Below are positions 20,990 through 32,435 of a DNA stretch of 64,000 nucleotides, one piece after another. The stretch covers positions 885,108,001 to 885,172,000 of the forward strand of contig CM057456.1 of NCBI GenBank assembly GCA_016271365.2. The letters are read 5' to 3'. A program made the translations under genes and the position numbers. The notes under the pieces are model-generated. The model made no database searches. It saw nothing but the letters and a program-made list of their open reading frames with translations, and was not told the DNA's origin. Origin of the DNA: Neoceratodus forsteri. Its lineage: Eukaryota > Chordata > Ceratodontiformes > Ceratodontidae. Positions within the stretch are counted from its first letter, which is position 1. Every line of letters starts with the position of its first letter.

Positions 20990-21430
20990 GATATCCACAG
21001 GTGGGCGCACGGGCCAGGGCCCATGCTCCCACCCACCCATAAGTGTAGAGGCATAGTGCAGGAGGGCCCTGTGCCCCCAGTTTTGCATAATGAGATCCAT
21101 ATTTGGGACAATTGCCCTCTGGGCCCTGCGCTTCCACCCACCCATAAGTGTAGAGACATCGCGCAGGAGGGCACTGTGCTCCCATTATTGCAAGATGGTA
21201 TCTATGGGCGGAAGCTCAGACCCTCTGGGCCCTGCACTACCACCCACCTAAAAGTATAGAGACATAGTGCAGGAGGGCCCCGTGCTTTCCGTTTTGCATA
21301 ATCAGATCCATAAAAGGAAGTGTGGACCCTATGGGCCCTGCGCTCCCACCCAGCCATGAGTGTAGAAGTGTAGCGTATGAGGGCCCAGCCTGTGCTCCCA
21401 CCTACCCATAAGTACAGACACATAGCTCAG
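20990..21430 (+). repeat. Minisatellite, about 102-108-bp unit
   Basis: The phrase 'gggccc' + 'tgcgctcccacccacccat' and 'aagtgtagagacatagtgc' recur starting near 21018, 21120, 21228 and 21330, with a partial unit at 21383. The units are diverged by substitutions and short indels. Confidence 0.8.
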
Positions 21431-22247
21431 GCCTAAAGGCATTCCAGGTAACCCTTGTACTACAAATGTGGCAATATCTCAGTAACCATTGCAATTTTGG
21501 AAAAAATTCCTTCGCAGTTGTATTCATGACTCGGCCACCTCCATGCATGCTTAGTACACCTAAAAGTGTGCTAAACTGGGTTTAGCACAAAAACCCATAT
21601 CTCTAACTGTTTTCAAGATATAGCCCCCAAAAGGCACCACGACTGCCACAATGTTATCCCATGGGAAAATGTGCAAATTTGGAGTGCTGCAACTATGGAA
21701 CCAGTGTCAATTTCTTGACCAAACCATCAAAAGGCACATCTGTGGGGCAAGGGCTTGCCACCCTGCAAATTGCAGCCCAAAAGTCCTAATCATTTTTTTG
21801 CTATGAAGTGGCAAAGAAACTGGTGTTTTGGGTCCGTTTACCTGCAGAACTTTCATGAAATTCCTGAGGTTTAGCTGGGGGAGCTTTCCCGAAAGTACTA
21901 CGGGACATTTGTGAAAGTCCCACCATTTCAGAAGCAGGACTTTTGCAAAAGTACCTGCAGAACTTTCCCGAAAGGTCCACACCGAAGATGGCGGAAAAAC
22001 TTGAAAAACATATTTTTGGGAATCATAGCAAAAAACTGATGCCAGGGTCATGTTGCTAGGACCCTGATTAGGTAAACCCAACTGCTGGTGTTTAGCAAGA
22101 AGCAGTATTTTTTAAAATACATTGTTTTTTTTGCATCACTAACTGAAAACAAGATGGCGGCAGAGTGAAAGAACCAAACTCACTTGCAGCAGTAAAAAGT
22201 GCTTTTGCGAAAACAAAAAGTGCTTTTGAGGACAACATAAATTTTTT
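21431..22247. other. Unassigned, probably old repeat
   Basis: There are internal similarities such as 'acttttgcaaaagt' (about 21940) and repeated 'cccgaaag' words, also seen at 57060-57080. I see no gene or element that I can name. Confidence 0.35.
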
Positions 22248-24165
22248 TCCCATAGAAACATAGAAGTTGACGGCAGATAAGGACCGCAAGGCCCATCCAG
22301 TCTGCCCATTTCTTTTTCTACCTTATAAATGTGCCATCGGCCTTTGCTCTGTCAGTGACCTATCTATTCATAGTCATTTGTATTGCTCCCTTATGCCTAT
22401 CCCATGCCTGTTTGAAGCCCTGCACTGTACTCATAGCCACCACTTCTTGTGGTAAGCCATTCCATGCATCTACCACCCTTTCTGTGAAAAAGAATTTCCT
22501 CACATTCCCCCTTAATCGGCCTCCCTCTAATCTCATGCTGTGTCCTCTTGTCCTGCTATTTTTCTTATATTTAAACATGTTAGACTCTTTCACCTTGTTT
22601 ATGCCCTTAAGGTGTTTAAATGTCTTGATCATATCACCTCTCTCCCTCCTTTGCTCAAGGGTATACATATTGAGCTCCATTAATCTGTCCTCATATGTCT
22701 TCTGATGCAGTCCCTGCACCATTTTGGTTGCCCTTCTCTGGACTGCCTCAATTTGGTTAATGTCCTTGTGAAGGTGTGGCCTCCAATACTGCATGAGTAC
22801 TCCAGATGGGGCCTAACCAATGTCTTGTACAGAGGGATTATTACCTCCCTCTTACGACTTGTGATACCCCTACTAATACACCCTAACACCCCCCTAGCCT
22901 TACCTACTGCTTTAGAGGTCTGCTTGGATGATTTTAGGTCATCAGTGATGATGATGCCCAAGTCTCTTTCTTCCTTTGTGACTGCTAGCAACTCCCCTCC
23001 CAGCCTATAAGTAGCTTCAGGGTTTCTCTTCCCTATGTGCATGATTTTGCACTTCTTTGCATTAAATCCCAGTTGCCACTCTTCTGACCATTTTGCTAGT
23101 TTATCCAGATCTCTTCTCATTCTGCCCACCCCATCTGGATCATCTACTCTGTTGCAGATCTTGGTGTCATCTGCAAACAGACAAGCCTTACCCTCTAGTC
23201 CATCTCTTGAGGTCACTAATGAAGATGTTGAATAGGACTGGCCCCAGAACTGATCCCTGAGGTACCCCACTTGTGACTTGCATCTCTTCTGACTGTATAC
23301 CATTTACCACCACTCTCTGTTTTCTGCCAGTCAACCAGTTTGCCACCCAGTTGACCAACTTCTGACCCACCCTGAGCCTACCTAGCTTATTTATCAATCT
23401 TCTATGTGGAACAGTGTCAAAAGCTTTGCTGAAGTCAAGCTAGGCGACATCAACTGCTCCCCCTTGGTCCACCACTCTGGTTACCCAGTCAAAGAAATCT
23501 ATGAGATTAGTTTGACAGGACCTTCCTTTTGTAAACCCATGCTGTCTTGGATCCTGTGCCCCTATGGATTCCAGGTGTTGCACTATCCTTTCCTTAAGGG
23601 GTGCCTCCATAATCTTTTCCACTACTGAGGTAAGACTGACTGGTCTGTAGTTCCCTGCCTCCTCCCTGCTATCACTCTTGTGGGCGGGATCACATGAACC
23701 CTTCTCCAGTCTTCTGGGACCTTTCCTGTGCTCAGAGACTCACTAAACAATTCTGCTAATGGCTCTGCTAGTTCCTCCTTTAGCTCCTTAAGTACCCTGG
23801 GATGTATGCCATCAGGTCCCATTACCTTATCCACCCTGAGCTTAGCAAGCTCTTGTAGGACCCTTTCTTTTTGTGAAGGGAGTAGTGCTCACCTCCCCTC
23901 CCCTGTGTCCATGATGCTGAGCTGTGGGCCCTGCCCTACCTTCTCTTCAGTAAATACTGAGCAAAAGTATCTATTTAGGATAGATGCCTTTACAGGGTCC
24001 TCCTCCTCACATGCTCCCTTTTCTCCATTAAGCTTAGCAATACCCCCTCTGGACTTTCTCCTTTCACTAATGTATCTATAGAAAGTCTTGTCACCTTCTT
24101 TTACTGTTCGTGCTAGTGTTTCCTCAGTTTGGGACTTTGCCTGCCTTATAATGGGAAACTTTAAA
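22248..24165 (-). mobile_element. CR1 LINE, 5'-truncated (CR1-B)
   Basis: The minus-strand 3' terminus is at the left: 'catagaaacatagaa' followed by 'ggcagataaggaccgcaagg' (22251-22292), the reverse of the CR1 tails at 12637 and 16327. The coding part extends to about 24160, where it is truncated. About 1.9 kb of a CR1 remains. Confidence 0.9.
22360..24160 (-). pseudogene. CR1 ORF2, RT and C-terminus (CR1-B)
   Basis: Reading on the minus strand: DKVMGPDGIHPRVLKELKEE and GKVPEDWRRVHVIP (23834-23690), QDPRQHGFTKGRSCQTNLID (about 23500-23570), [13 protein letters not shown] with the block A aspartate, [19 protein letters not shown] (23230-23290), CLFADDTKIC with both aspartates (about 23150-23180), then a C-terminus VEAVQRRATKMVQGLHQKTY to FFFTERVVDAWNGLP. 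Frameshifts occur near 23640, 23440, 23200 and 22790. The family is the same as CR1-A and CR1-C by sequence. Confidence 0.85.
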
Positions 24166-24690
24166 TGTTAAAACATTTTGAACAGATTAATATTTTTTCA
24201 CTAAACCTTCAAAAGGCACTTCCCTGACCCAATCCCCTATAAACCCTGAGCACAGGAAAGTTAACTGACTTGCTCATGGTCACACAGTATTCAAGTGGTG
24301 CCTGTGGGGTTCAAATCTAGTTCTCCCCATTAGCAGCTCAGTGTTCTTAACCACTATGGTGCACAGCCTCCCCATTTTACAATGCTATTCCAAGGCCAAA
24401 TAAAGTTGCCATCTTTTTTTTTCAAGAAAAATGTAAGCTAAAACATTTATAAAATACATAAATTATGGTGTGCATGAGCAAGCCTGGAAAGTGAATAGAA
24501 GCTTAATTCTTAGCTTGGTTCCACCCGCCAGTTAATTCATCCAGAAAAATGAAATCCAGTTTATCTTCAAATGGGGTTCTAATCTTGTTCATTGGGGAAA
24601 CACAGAGCTAACAAGCCTTAAATTCTGGGACTCACAGCAGATCGGGGAGCCTAACTATCCATTGGCAAAGTTTTTGCAACTTCATGGAGC
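24166..24690. other. Spacer containing a MIR-like SINE
   Basis: Apart from the SINE at 24235-24375, the stretch has T- and A-rich sequence with no recognised feature. Confidence 0.45.
24235..24375 (-). mobile_element. MIR-like tRNA-derived SINE
   Basis: Read on the minus strand: a tRNA-like head 'ccatagtggttaagaac' (A-box region, about 24349-24365), a B-box-like 'gatttgaaccccac' (about 24304-24317), then the core 'tgtgtgaccatgagcaagt' and 'cagttaac' (24250-24290). The core phrase is that of CORE-SINE/MIR families. The tail is not resolved. It resembles 60516-60706. Confidence 0.7.
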
Positions 24691-24708
24691 TCCACGCAGC
24701 CTAAAGAA

Positions 24709-25300
24709 TTGGCTACGGCTGCACCAAATGCCCAGACTTGCACAGACAGTTCAGCAGGACTAAAAGAAATTAAACTTCTAATGCAGAATGTCCTAGCAGA
24801 GGTGAAAACTTACAAAACCTTGGTGGCAACACTGGAAGATAAAGTACAGACACTGAACCACCGCACCTTGGATGCTGAAACCTATCTCTAGTACATAGAC
24901 GAGAAAGACTCCAGACATGAGGCCTGAATACAAGAACTGGAGTGCATGGTACAGTTATTATGGACCCAGGCTAAGGACTCGGAAAATAGGAGCTGGAGGA
25001 ACAATCTCTGGTTTGTGGGATTCCTGGAGGGGGCAGAGAGGTGAGATGCAGTTAAATTCTAACAAGCAGAACTCCCAAGGCTATTGCAGTATGAGTGGCA
25101 CCTGACCCTTGAGATCGAGCGGGCACACCGTACCCTGGCACTGCCACCGAAGGAAGGGGTAGACCAAGGCCCATCCTGGCAAAACTGTTACGCTTTCCAG
25201 AGAAAGAGCGAATCTTGGACCTGGCAAGGGCTAGGAACCACCTAGTATGGCAGGGCCATCGAATCTACATTTTTAATGACTACTTGAATGAACTGGCCCA
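24709..25300 (+). pseudogene. Tx1/L1-like ORF1
   Basis: ORF1 proteins of this clade are RNA-binding trimers. A heptad-rich stretch is visible (LMQNVLAEVKTYKTLVATLE, then LEDKVQTLNHRTLDAETYL; 24775-24890). It is followed by the conserved RRM entry NRSWRNNLWFVGFLEG (about 24985-25035) and, in another frame, EIERAHRTLALPPKEG (25110-25160) and the RFQRKSE.ILDLARARN-like segment (25190-25235). The order is that of L1/Tx1 ORF1. The first frame opens from a TTG, not an ATG. Several frameshifts. Confidence 0.7.
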
Positions 25301-25308
25301 AAATAGTG

Positions 25309-27140
25309 TCAGGGAATGTGAAGGGGATTAAAACCCCAGTAAAAAGAAGGAAGCTTCTGGATCACCTTCAGAAGGATGGTACAGGTATTGCTTTTTTTAC
25401 AGGAAACCCACCTGAATAAAGAGGAAACCCAAAAGCTCAAACAGGGGTGGGTAGCACAGGTCTTTGGATCCACCTTCAGCTCAAAAAGCAGAGGGGTAGC
25501 AATTTTGGTACATAAGCAAATCCCTTTCAAGCCATGTCTGACCAACAGCGACCCTGAGGGGAGATTCGTAATAGTACAAGGAGAACTATGGAGTGCAGAC
25601 ATCAACCTGTGTAATGTATATGGGCCTAATGACCCAGAAGCCTCGTTCTACATGAACTTCTCCCAATCCCTAAAAAGAAATACAGAGGGGCCAACTGGTA
25701 GTGGGGGTGACATGAACACCACCATGGAAAACCTATTGGACAGAAGCCAGGCACCCCAAGGTCCACTGACTGGGGCCACAGAAGCCCTTACAATGCTTGC
25801 ACAAGAACTTAATCTGGTAGACATTTGGTGGCTGGTTAACAACACTGGGAGGGACTTCTCCCCTCTACACAAAATGCACTCTAGAATAGGCCGGTGGCTA
25901 ATGCCTTGGACGTGGACCCCTCACATAATGGAGGCAGGCATTGGCTGTATTCTAATTTCAGACCATGTCCCTGTCTCTTTCTCTTGATTACCCCTTATGG
26001 AGACCGAAGGGAGTAGTGGCAAATGGAGACTGAACACATCCCTGCTGCGAGACCCCCAGTTTTGTGCCAAACTTAAAGCAGGGATTCAAGACTTCCTGAT
26101 TAACAACAAACTAGGGGACACCTCAGCAGCCACTCGATGGGACACCCTTAAGGCCTTTATTAGGGGTAAATGCATCAGCCATGCCTCATATGTATGCAAG
26201 CAAAGAGAAAAAACCTTGGGAGAATTGAAAAAAAGATTTTGCTGCCCTTGAGAAACAATTATAAACTACTCCCAACCCTCCAGATAAGTTAAGGGCATCA
26301 GTCATAGGCCTGAGATATAAAGCTAACACCTACCTACACCAGAAGGCAGACTATGCCTTGTTCTGCCAGAAACAAAAATTTGGGGAAGCCGATAAAAAGC
26401 CCAGCCATCTTCTAGCATACCAACTTAAGAAACGGCAGAAGCGTTCCAGAATATTGGCAGTTAAAAGGAAGGATGGGACTTAATCCAGGGCAGAATAAGA
26501 GATAAACACAGAATTCGTAACCTTCTATAGCTCCCTATATTCTTCAGAAACACAACCAGCTGAAGTAGCCATCCAGGAGTTTCTAAAAAGCCTCAAACTC
26601 CCAAAAATTAGCCAGGAAAAGCTGGAGTGGCTAGACAGGCCTCTGAGAAGGGAGGAATTAGAGCAGGCCCTAACCACCACAACCCCAGGAAAGGCTCCGG
26701 TGGGGGGGAATGGCCTGCCAGCTGAATTCCTGGGATCTTTCCAAGATGTCCTTTGGCCCCCACTGATGGAGGCACTGGAGGAACCGGCCACCATAGGCAT
26801 CCTTCCTCCATCCATGAGAGTGGCACAGATCTCACTTATCCCCAAGCCAGGGAAAATCCCAACCAGTTATGGGAGCTACCAGCCGATCTCCCTGATAAAC
26901 ACTGACTGTAAGCTGTGGACGAAAGCCATGGCCTCCAGACTGGAGGACAGGATCACAGCATTGGTGGACCAAGACCAAGTAGGGTTTGTTCCAGGTGGAG
27001 AGGAATGGACAATACAAAGAGGCTGGTGAATCTCCTATGGAAAACAAAGAAGGCTCCCCCAGTCACCCTTGTGTCTCTGGATGCAGAGAAGGCATTTGAT
27101 CGGGTGAAGTGGGGGTTCCTCCAGAAAACACTGGAAGACT
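25309..27140 (+). pseudogene. Tx1/L1-like ORF2: endonuclease and first half of RT
   Basis: Endonuclease: NVKGIKTPVKRRKLL (25315-25360), FLQETHLNKEETQKLK (25391-25440), GVAILVHKQIPF, NLCNVYGPND (25605-25635), GDMNTT (about 25708-25725) and ISDHVPVSFS at the end (25957-25986). RT: GLPAEFL, MRVAQISLIPKPGK (26815-26855), YQPISLINTDCKLWTKAMA (about 26878-26935), QDQVGFVPG and VSLDAEKAFDRVKW (27070-27111) with the block A aspartate. The reading stops at 27140 inside block A/B where L2-C is inserted. Confidence 0.8.
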
Positions 27141-27149
27141 TTAATTTTT

Positions 27150-28256
27150 TTTATTCATTTTTTATTTATTCATTTGTTAACAAGGTAAGGACACTGGACC
27201 ATTGGCCCTTTTGCAGGCCCAACCAGTGAGAACACAACAACTAAACATACAATACATGATAACAATGACATATATCACACAGTAACAATAAATTACAAAA
27301 AACAATTACATAAATATTTCAGCAGTAAGTGATCTTTCAATTTTTCTTTAATGATGAGGCCTGACATATAACCAATGGAAGTGCATTCCTACACACTGGG
27401 CCAGCAATGGAGAAAGCACAAGAAGCAGTTTTGAGTTTGAGTAATACTATATCCAGTAAGATACCATTTGAAGAACGTAAGCTAGAAAGGACATTTTGTG
27501 AATTTATAAGATCATATAATGGGAACTGGGATTTTAGAAAGACACATTTAAAGATTGTGCAACCAAAAAATACTCTATTCATGCCATTGGAGCAAGCCAA
27601 CCCAATTGAGAATACAAGGCACAATGGCAGGTACGCATGGGCACGAAGAGAACAAATCGACAAATATTATTGTAAGCAGTTTTCAACATATGCTATTCCT
27701 TACTCCCAAGATTCCAGTAAATATAAGAAACATAGTCTAAATGTGGTAATAATCAGCCTGCTGCAACAGTTTTTCTTACTTCAAAAGATAAATCATTTTT
27801 GGATTTATGCAAAAGAACCAACCTCTGATTTATGGTATGAAAAACTGAAAGAACATGAGACAAAAACGCAACCCCAGGGTACAGTAGGACACCGAGATAC
27901 TTAAATTAATATACCTGTTCAATAACCAAACCATCTAAATCATGAAGACATAAAGAATGATTATCTCTAAGCATGAATTTGGTACCAAAAATCATAGATT
28001 TCATCTTTTTTTTATGAATTCAGAACCACTGAGTTATTCAAAAAAACAATTACGGATGTTCTCAAAATCATATGTCAGAGCTGCTATTAATTCTGCAGAA
28101 GACCCACCTTGAGAAAAAATGATCAAATCATCTGCATAGTGAATGGCATTACAATTCCTGCAGAGGGAAGTTCATTAACAAAGACAGAAAATAATAAGGG
28201 GCCCAAAATGGACCCCTGAGTAATCCTACAACTGATCAATGATATAGCAGATCAGG
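27150..28256 (-). pseudogene. L2-C RT blocks B-C and C-terminus
   Basis: On the minus strand: SCRITQGSILGPLLFSVFVN (about 28190-28240), then after a frame change HYADDLIIFSQGGSS (about 28100-28145) with both YADD aspartates, later blocks FENIRNCFFE and a C-terminal part in the frame 27337-27663 (FLKSQFPLYDLINSQNVLSS). Frameshifts and stops are frequent. Confidence 0.7.
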
Positions 28257-29419
28257 GGTCAACCTAAACTTTTTTTTGCACTAGCCAGCAGGTCAAGTGG
28301 ATTAAAAATTGCACTAGTCCACAGATGGTTGCACTAGCCCGCAATAACAATGAGCAATTTTGATCGGTTATACAGGAAAAATTCAAGCCAAGAAATACTG
28401 ATTATTGCACATTTATCCTGCTCCCACATTGCTTCCTGCCCCAGCAAAAAAAAAAAAAAAGACTGGAGTCCAATCACACGCAGTGTGTACCCCCATTGTT
28501 TTTTTTACCATGTGCCCCTTGCTTCCTCTTTCTTCACCCCCTCCCCGCCAAACCAAAGAATACAATAATAGCAAATGTTCAATCAGGCAGTTCTAGCTCT
28601 GCACACGCAATAGCCAACATCATCATGCAACTCACCACAGTCGCACCCTGACCTGCAGGGCAATGTACAGAATCAGGCAGAGAAAGACACTCTCACCCCC
28701 CACCCTGTGATTAACCAGACCTGCACTTCTGAAAGTTTTCTTACACTGCGAAGTGAGCCAGGAAAAGTTCTACGATTTCTTTGGAGAGAGTTAAACAAAC
28801 ACAGGGGTCTTGGGATGTAAGAAGCTTTGACATATCTGTTTATATATACCAGGCACAAAAATATTGATTTAACATGCTCTGCCCTGATAAAAACAGATTT
28901 TTCATAACAGTGTCCTTTCATCAGTCAAAGGAGAGTAGTATACAGGCATGATGCTGTACTACCTCTCTTTCTATATAGGATAACCTATGCACACCAGGAA
29001 TACCTTTTAACCTTTCAAATTATATTTGTTACTAAGGTTTTGCTTTCTATCATACATGCTCCAAAGCATTGTTTTTAGGATGAAATGACATGGTGGGTGG
29101 TACTGCATTGATGGCATTGACTGCTGTGATCCATTAAGAGGAGTTGTGAACCCCTACACCAGTCAGTAATGGCAGCTATGGGTCTGTGGATGGCCACTTC
29201 AGAGCCTAGTCTGCAGTGGTGTCCAGAGAAAGTATAGCATGGACAGATCACCTGGCTGGGCAGACAGTGTATACATAATAGCATTCTGTCACTGCAGTGT
29301 TGGATACAGGCACTCAAAAGGTTGGGAAATGAGGCACACTGATCTTAATATTGTGGGACAAATCAAAAACAAATTCTGCAAACTGGAAGCTAGTGACTTA
29401 ACCACTCTACCCTTGATCA
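28257..29419. other. Left part of the segment that splits L2-C; unassigned
   Basis: It begins 'aggggtcaacctaaac', similar to hAT-type termini, and has several 'gcactag' words (28281-28345); similar words occur at 31845-31910 at the other end of the segment. Near 28345-28400 the minus strand reads SISWLEFFLYNRSK, resembling an L2 RT block before motif B, so a scrap of LINE may remain here. An A run lies at 28446-28461. A hAT assignment is only a guess. Confidence 0.35.
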
Positions 29420-31640
29420 CAGCATTCACATTAGTTGATGAAGAGCTCCTACTTCAAGAATGCCCTCTCCAACTCCTGGGGTGAAGGGAAATCCTTCTGG
29501 GACAACATAAAGAATATCATGGGTCAGCAGTCCAAATCCTCTCCTACAATAATGAATGTGGATGGAACCACTACATTAGACCCAGAGATCATTGCAAACA
29601 CCCTAAATGATACCTTCACGGACCTTAGTGGTGTCCTCTCATCTGATTTCTTTACTGATGCTGACCCTCCAATTTCTACTTCTACTGCCTCTCCAACCAA
29701 ACCACCCTTCCATTTCAAACTAGTAAAGGCACATGAAGTCTATAAATATGTAAAGAAGGCAATTTCTAAGTCCGAGCAAGCAGTGACACTACTGAACTTA
29801 AACTTCTGTCCTCACTCTGGAGGAAGTACTGCTCCCCCTCACAAAAATTTTCAATCTTTCCCTCTGCTACAGCCAATTCCCTAGGAAATAGAAAGCTGCA
29901 GTTGTCACTCCGGTGCACAAAAGTGGTGATAAGTCACTGCCTGGTAACTATCGCCCGATATCAATACTAGCACCTCTCTCTAAGGCCCTTGAACGCTTGG
30001 TAGCGGACCAACTTTCAGACTACCTGGAAAAGCACAACATCCTATGCACTCAGCAGCATGGATTTAGGAAAGGCACAGCACATCGACTGCCCTACTTGAA
30101 TTCTCAGAGCAATCCACAATGCCATGGACAAAGGAAACCTAACTGGAGCAGTCTACATTGACTTAACCAAGGCATTTGATACAGTTCACCATGGCCACTT
30201 ATCAAACAACTTCTATCCCTAGGGCTCTCTAGGGTCCTGGTGACTGGGTAAAAATTGCCTTGCTCAGCGCTCTCAATCTGTAAAGTAGCTGGAGTTCTCT
30301 CAGACTCGAAACCGTTCGCTCAGCAGTTCCTCAGGGATCCATCCTGGGCCCCCTCCTTTTCAGCCTTTTCCTAAACTCCCTCCCCAAATCCTGCCCTGAA
30401 CAATTAATCCTCTATGCCGATGATGCCGTGATTCTTGCCACTCATAAAGATCCAAACCTCTTACGCCTCAACCTTCAGCATGCTTTTTCCAAAGTTGAGA
30501 TGTGGTTCCTTGAACATAAGCTGGTTCTAAACCACAAAAAAACTAAATCCATGCTCTTCTCTAACCCGCAAAACAAGAAACAGCAAGTCCCACTCACCAT
30601 TAATACATACCTGGGAAATACCCTTGAACAAGTGCCAATTTTCAAATATCTTGGAATCAACTTTGATCAAGGCCTAACCTTTGCAACTCACATTGATAGT
30701 ACAGCAAAAACTATTAATCAGCGAATTGGGATTCTGTATCGGAACTGACAGCTTCTTACCCATTCTGCACTGAGGACTGCCATCCAATCTTCTATCATCT
30801 CAGTCGTTGACTATGGCTTAGTTATATACGGATTCGCTACTACTACAGCACTTAGTCGCATTACAACATCCCTAAATAAGGCCTGTCGCTGCTCACTGGT
30901 GCACATCGACGCACTCCACACATGTGAACCTATGCTGACTCAGGTTGGTTGCAACTCTCAAACCGGATAAAGTACTTACCTGCCTGATGGCGAAAAATCC
31001 ACTCTGGGCCTCACTCCACCCTGTATCCAAGACCTGTTATGCCCGAGCGCTAGCACCCATTTTACCAGAAGATCAGAACACCAGCTCTCCAAGTCCCCGA
31101 TGCCGGACTTCTCAGGGACAAAGATCATTTGCCTATCGTGCCCCTAGCTGGCTAAATGCCCTCAGCACTCATATTACTGCCTCCACCTCTCTAGGTATTT
31201 TCAAATCAAGGCTTTTCTCTCACCTTGCCACCTCCAGCTCCTGTGACTACCCTGATTAAACCTCCTATTTTCTCACTACCCACCCTGTTCCATTATCTGA
31301 CAAATACATGTTTGGGAAACCTTTTCTCCTGCTATTGTCTGCTCCCCACACCTTTCACTTAACCTCTCTGTTCTGGACTTTTTCCTTATTTGTTTCTCCT
31401 AATCTGGCATGACCTCTTTCTTGTAATAATAATGTGATTATTGATATCTCATGTCCTTTTGCACAAGTGATTTGATATATATTTGTATATGTTTTATTGC
31501 TCTTGACACAACACAAATTGTTGTGTTATCTATGTAACCTTTTGTACTGTACCTAATTGACGTGGAACCTTTGTAAAAGAGCCTCTGGCTCAAAGGTAGT
31601 AATTTCTAGAACAATAAACTAAAAAAAAAACTAAAAAAGT
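29420..31640 (+). mobile_element. L2-like LINE, 5'-truncated (L2-D)
   Basis: The copy runs from just before the RT to a 3' end with 'aataaactaaaaaaaaaac' (31611-31632). The 3' UTR includes 'tttgtaaaagagcctctggctcaaagg' split here as 'tttgtaaaagagcct' and 'ctggctcaaagg' (31570-31596). It lies in the opposite direction to L2-C, within the segment that interrupts it. Confidence 0.85.
29435..31258 (+). pseudogene. L2-D ORF2, RT and C-terminus
   Basis: Reading blocks: YFKNALSNSWGEGKSFWDNI (29444-29503), NDTFTDLSGVLSSDF, then VTPVHKSGDKSLPGNYRPIS (29906-29960), LSKALERLVADQLSDYL, QQHGFRKG, a damaged block A near 30165-30185, QGSILGPLLFSLFLNSLP (about 30333-30385), ILYADDAVIL (30408-30437), LNHKKTKSMLFSN, IFKYLGINFDQGL, and the C-terminal segment RSFAYRAPSWLNALSTHI (31121-31175). 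Frame changes occur near 29880, 30110 and 30930. Both YADD aspartates are kept. Confidence 0.85.
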
Positions 31641-31912
31641 TGACTATCCTAACAATTGAGTGATAATGACTCACACTGACTCTTTTGTTGGATCCCCCTC
31701 TTAAACTGCCAGATAATTACAGCTCTTAACAAGCTGCTAATCATACCAGGCCACCTGGAGCACTGAGGGAGATTAGCAAAAGGACTACAGCCTGCTAAAG
31801 TAGGGAGGGACTTTTTCAACTTCATTAACAGCCATGAAAAATCTGCACTAGTCAAGACGGACAAGTAGAGGGTTAGCTGCACTAGTCCTGGCCAATTTGC
31901 ACTAGGTTCAGG
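31641..31912. other. Right part of the segment that splits L2-C
   Basis: It contains 'ctgcactagtc' words (31848, 31880) similar to those at 28281-28330. It has no coding. Together with 28257-29419 it probably represents an older DNA element carrying L2-D, but inverted termini are not convincing. Confidence 0.35.
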
Positions 31913-32430
31913 GCTCGTAAAACAATGTTAAGGTAGAACCCTGTATCAGATGTACAGGAACCAATACTAACATATTGTGAACAACTTGTTAAATAATCTC
32001 TTATCCAGAAAACTGTTATTTCAGAAAAACCCAAGGCACTTAATTTTGAGCATGCTAAATCATGCCCAATTAGATCAAATGCCTTGGTCAGGTCCACAAA
32101 CACCATCCCAGTCATGAGGCCCTTTCAAAGCCTTTTAGGATGGAGTTTGTGAACCTGACCACGGCAGTTCCAGTTCCATAATTCTTACGGAAACCATGTT
32201 GATGTGGTGAAAGTAGACCATAGCTAGCAAGATAATCATTCATTTGATTAGCTACTACCTTCTCAAGCATCTTGCTTAGGGGATTAAGAATCAAAATTGG
32301 TCTGAAATCCTTGAGCAAGACTGATTGTTCTTTTTTAAGAATTGGTACAACTCTCTCCAGTTTCCAGTCAGATGGAAACTGGCAGAATTCCAAAGAAAAA
32401 TTAATATAGCTAATTAAATATAATATAGGC
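31913..32430 (-). pseudogene. L2-C RT, N-terminal blocks
   Basis: The minus-strand frames 32112-32393 and 31882-32115 read FPSDWKLERVVPILKKE, FRPILILNPLSKMLEKVVAN, SPHQHGFRKNYGTGTAVVRF and, after a shift at 32115, MVFVDLTKAFDLIGHDL with the block A aspartate. They end in SCTSDTGFYLN before the interruption at 31912. The continuation is at 28256. Confidence 0.8.
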
Positions 32431-32435
32431 CCGGT

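Larger units (their letters stand above)
27141..32435 (-). mobile_element. L2-like LINE (L2-C) inserted in Tx1-A, itself interrupted
   Basis: The minus-strand LINE has its 3' end at 27141 (T-rich start 'ttttttttattc', an A-rich tail on the minus strand) and RT blocks up to about 32400. It is split by 28257-31912. Joining 31913 to 28256 brings the pre-block-B sequence next to TQGSILGPLLFSVF. Exact target-site duplications cannot be assigned in the AT-rich junctions. Confidence 0.75.

Noticed and set aside
28257..31912. A hAT transposon carrying L2-D
   Set aside because: The left end looks hAT-like, but the right end does not complement it and no 8-bp duplication is seen.
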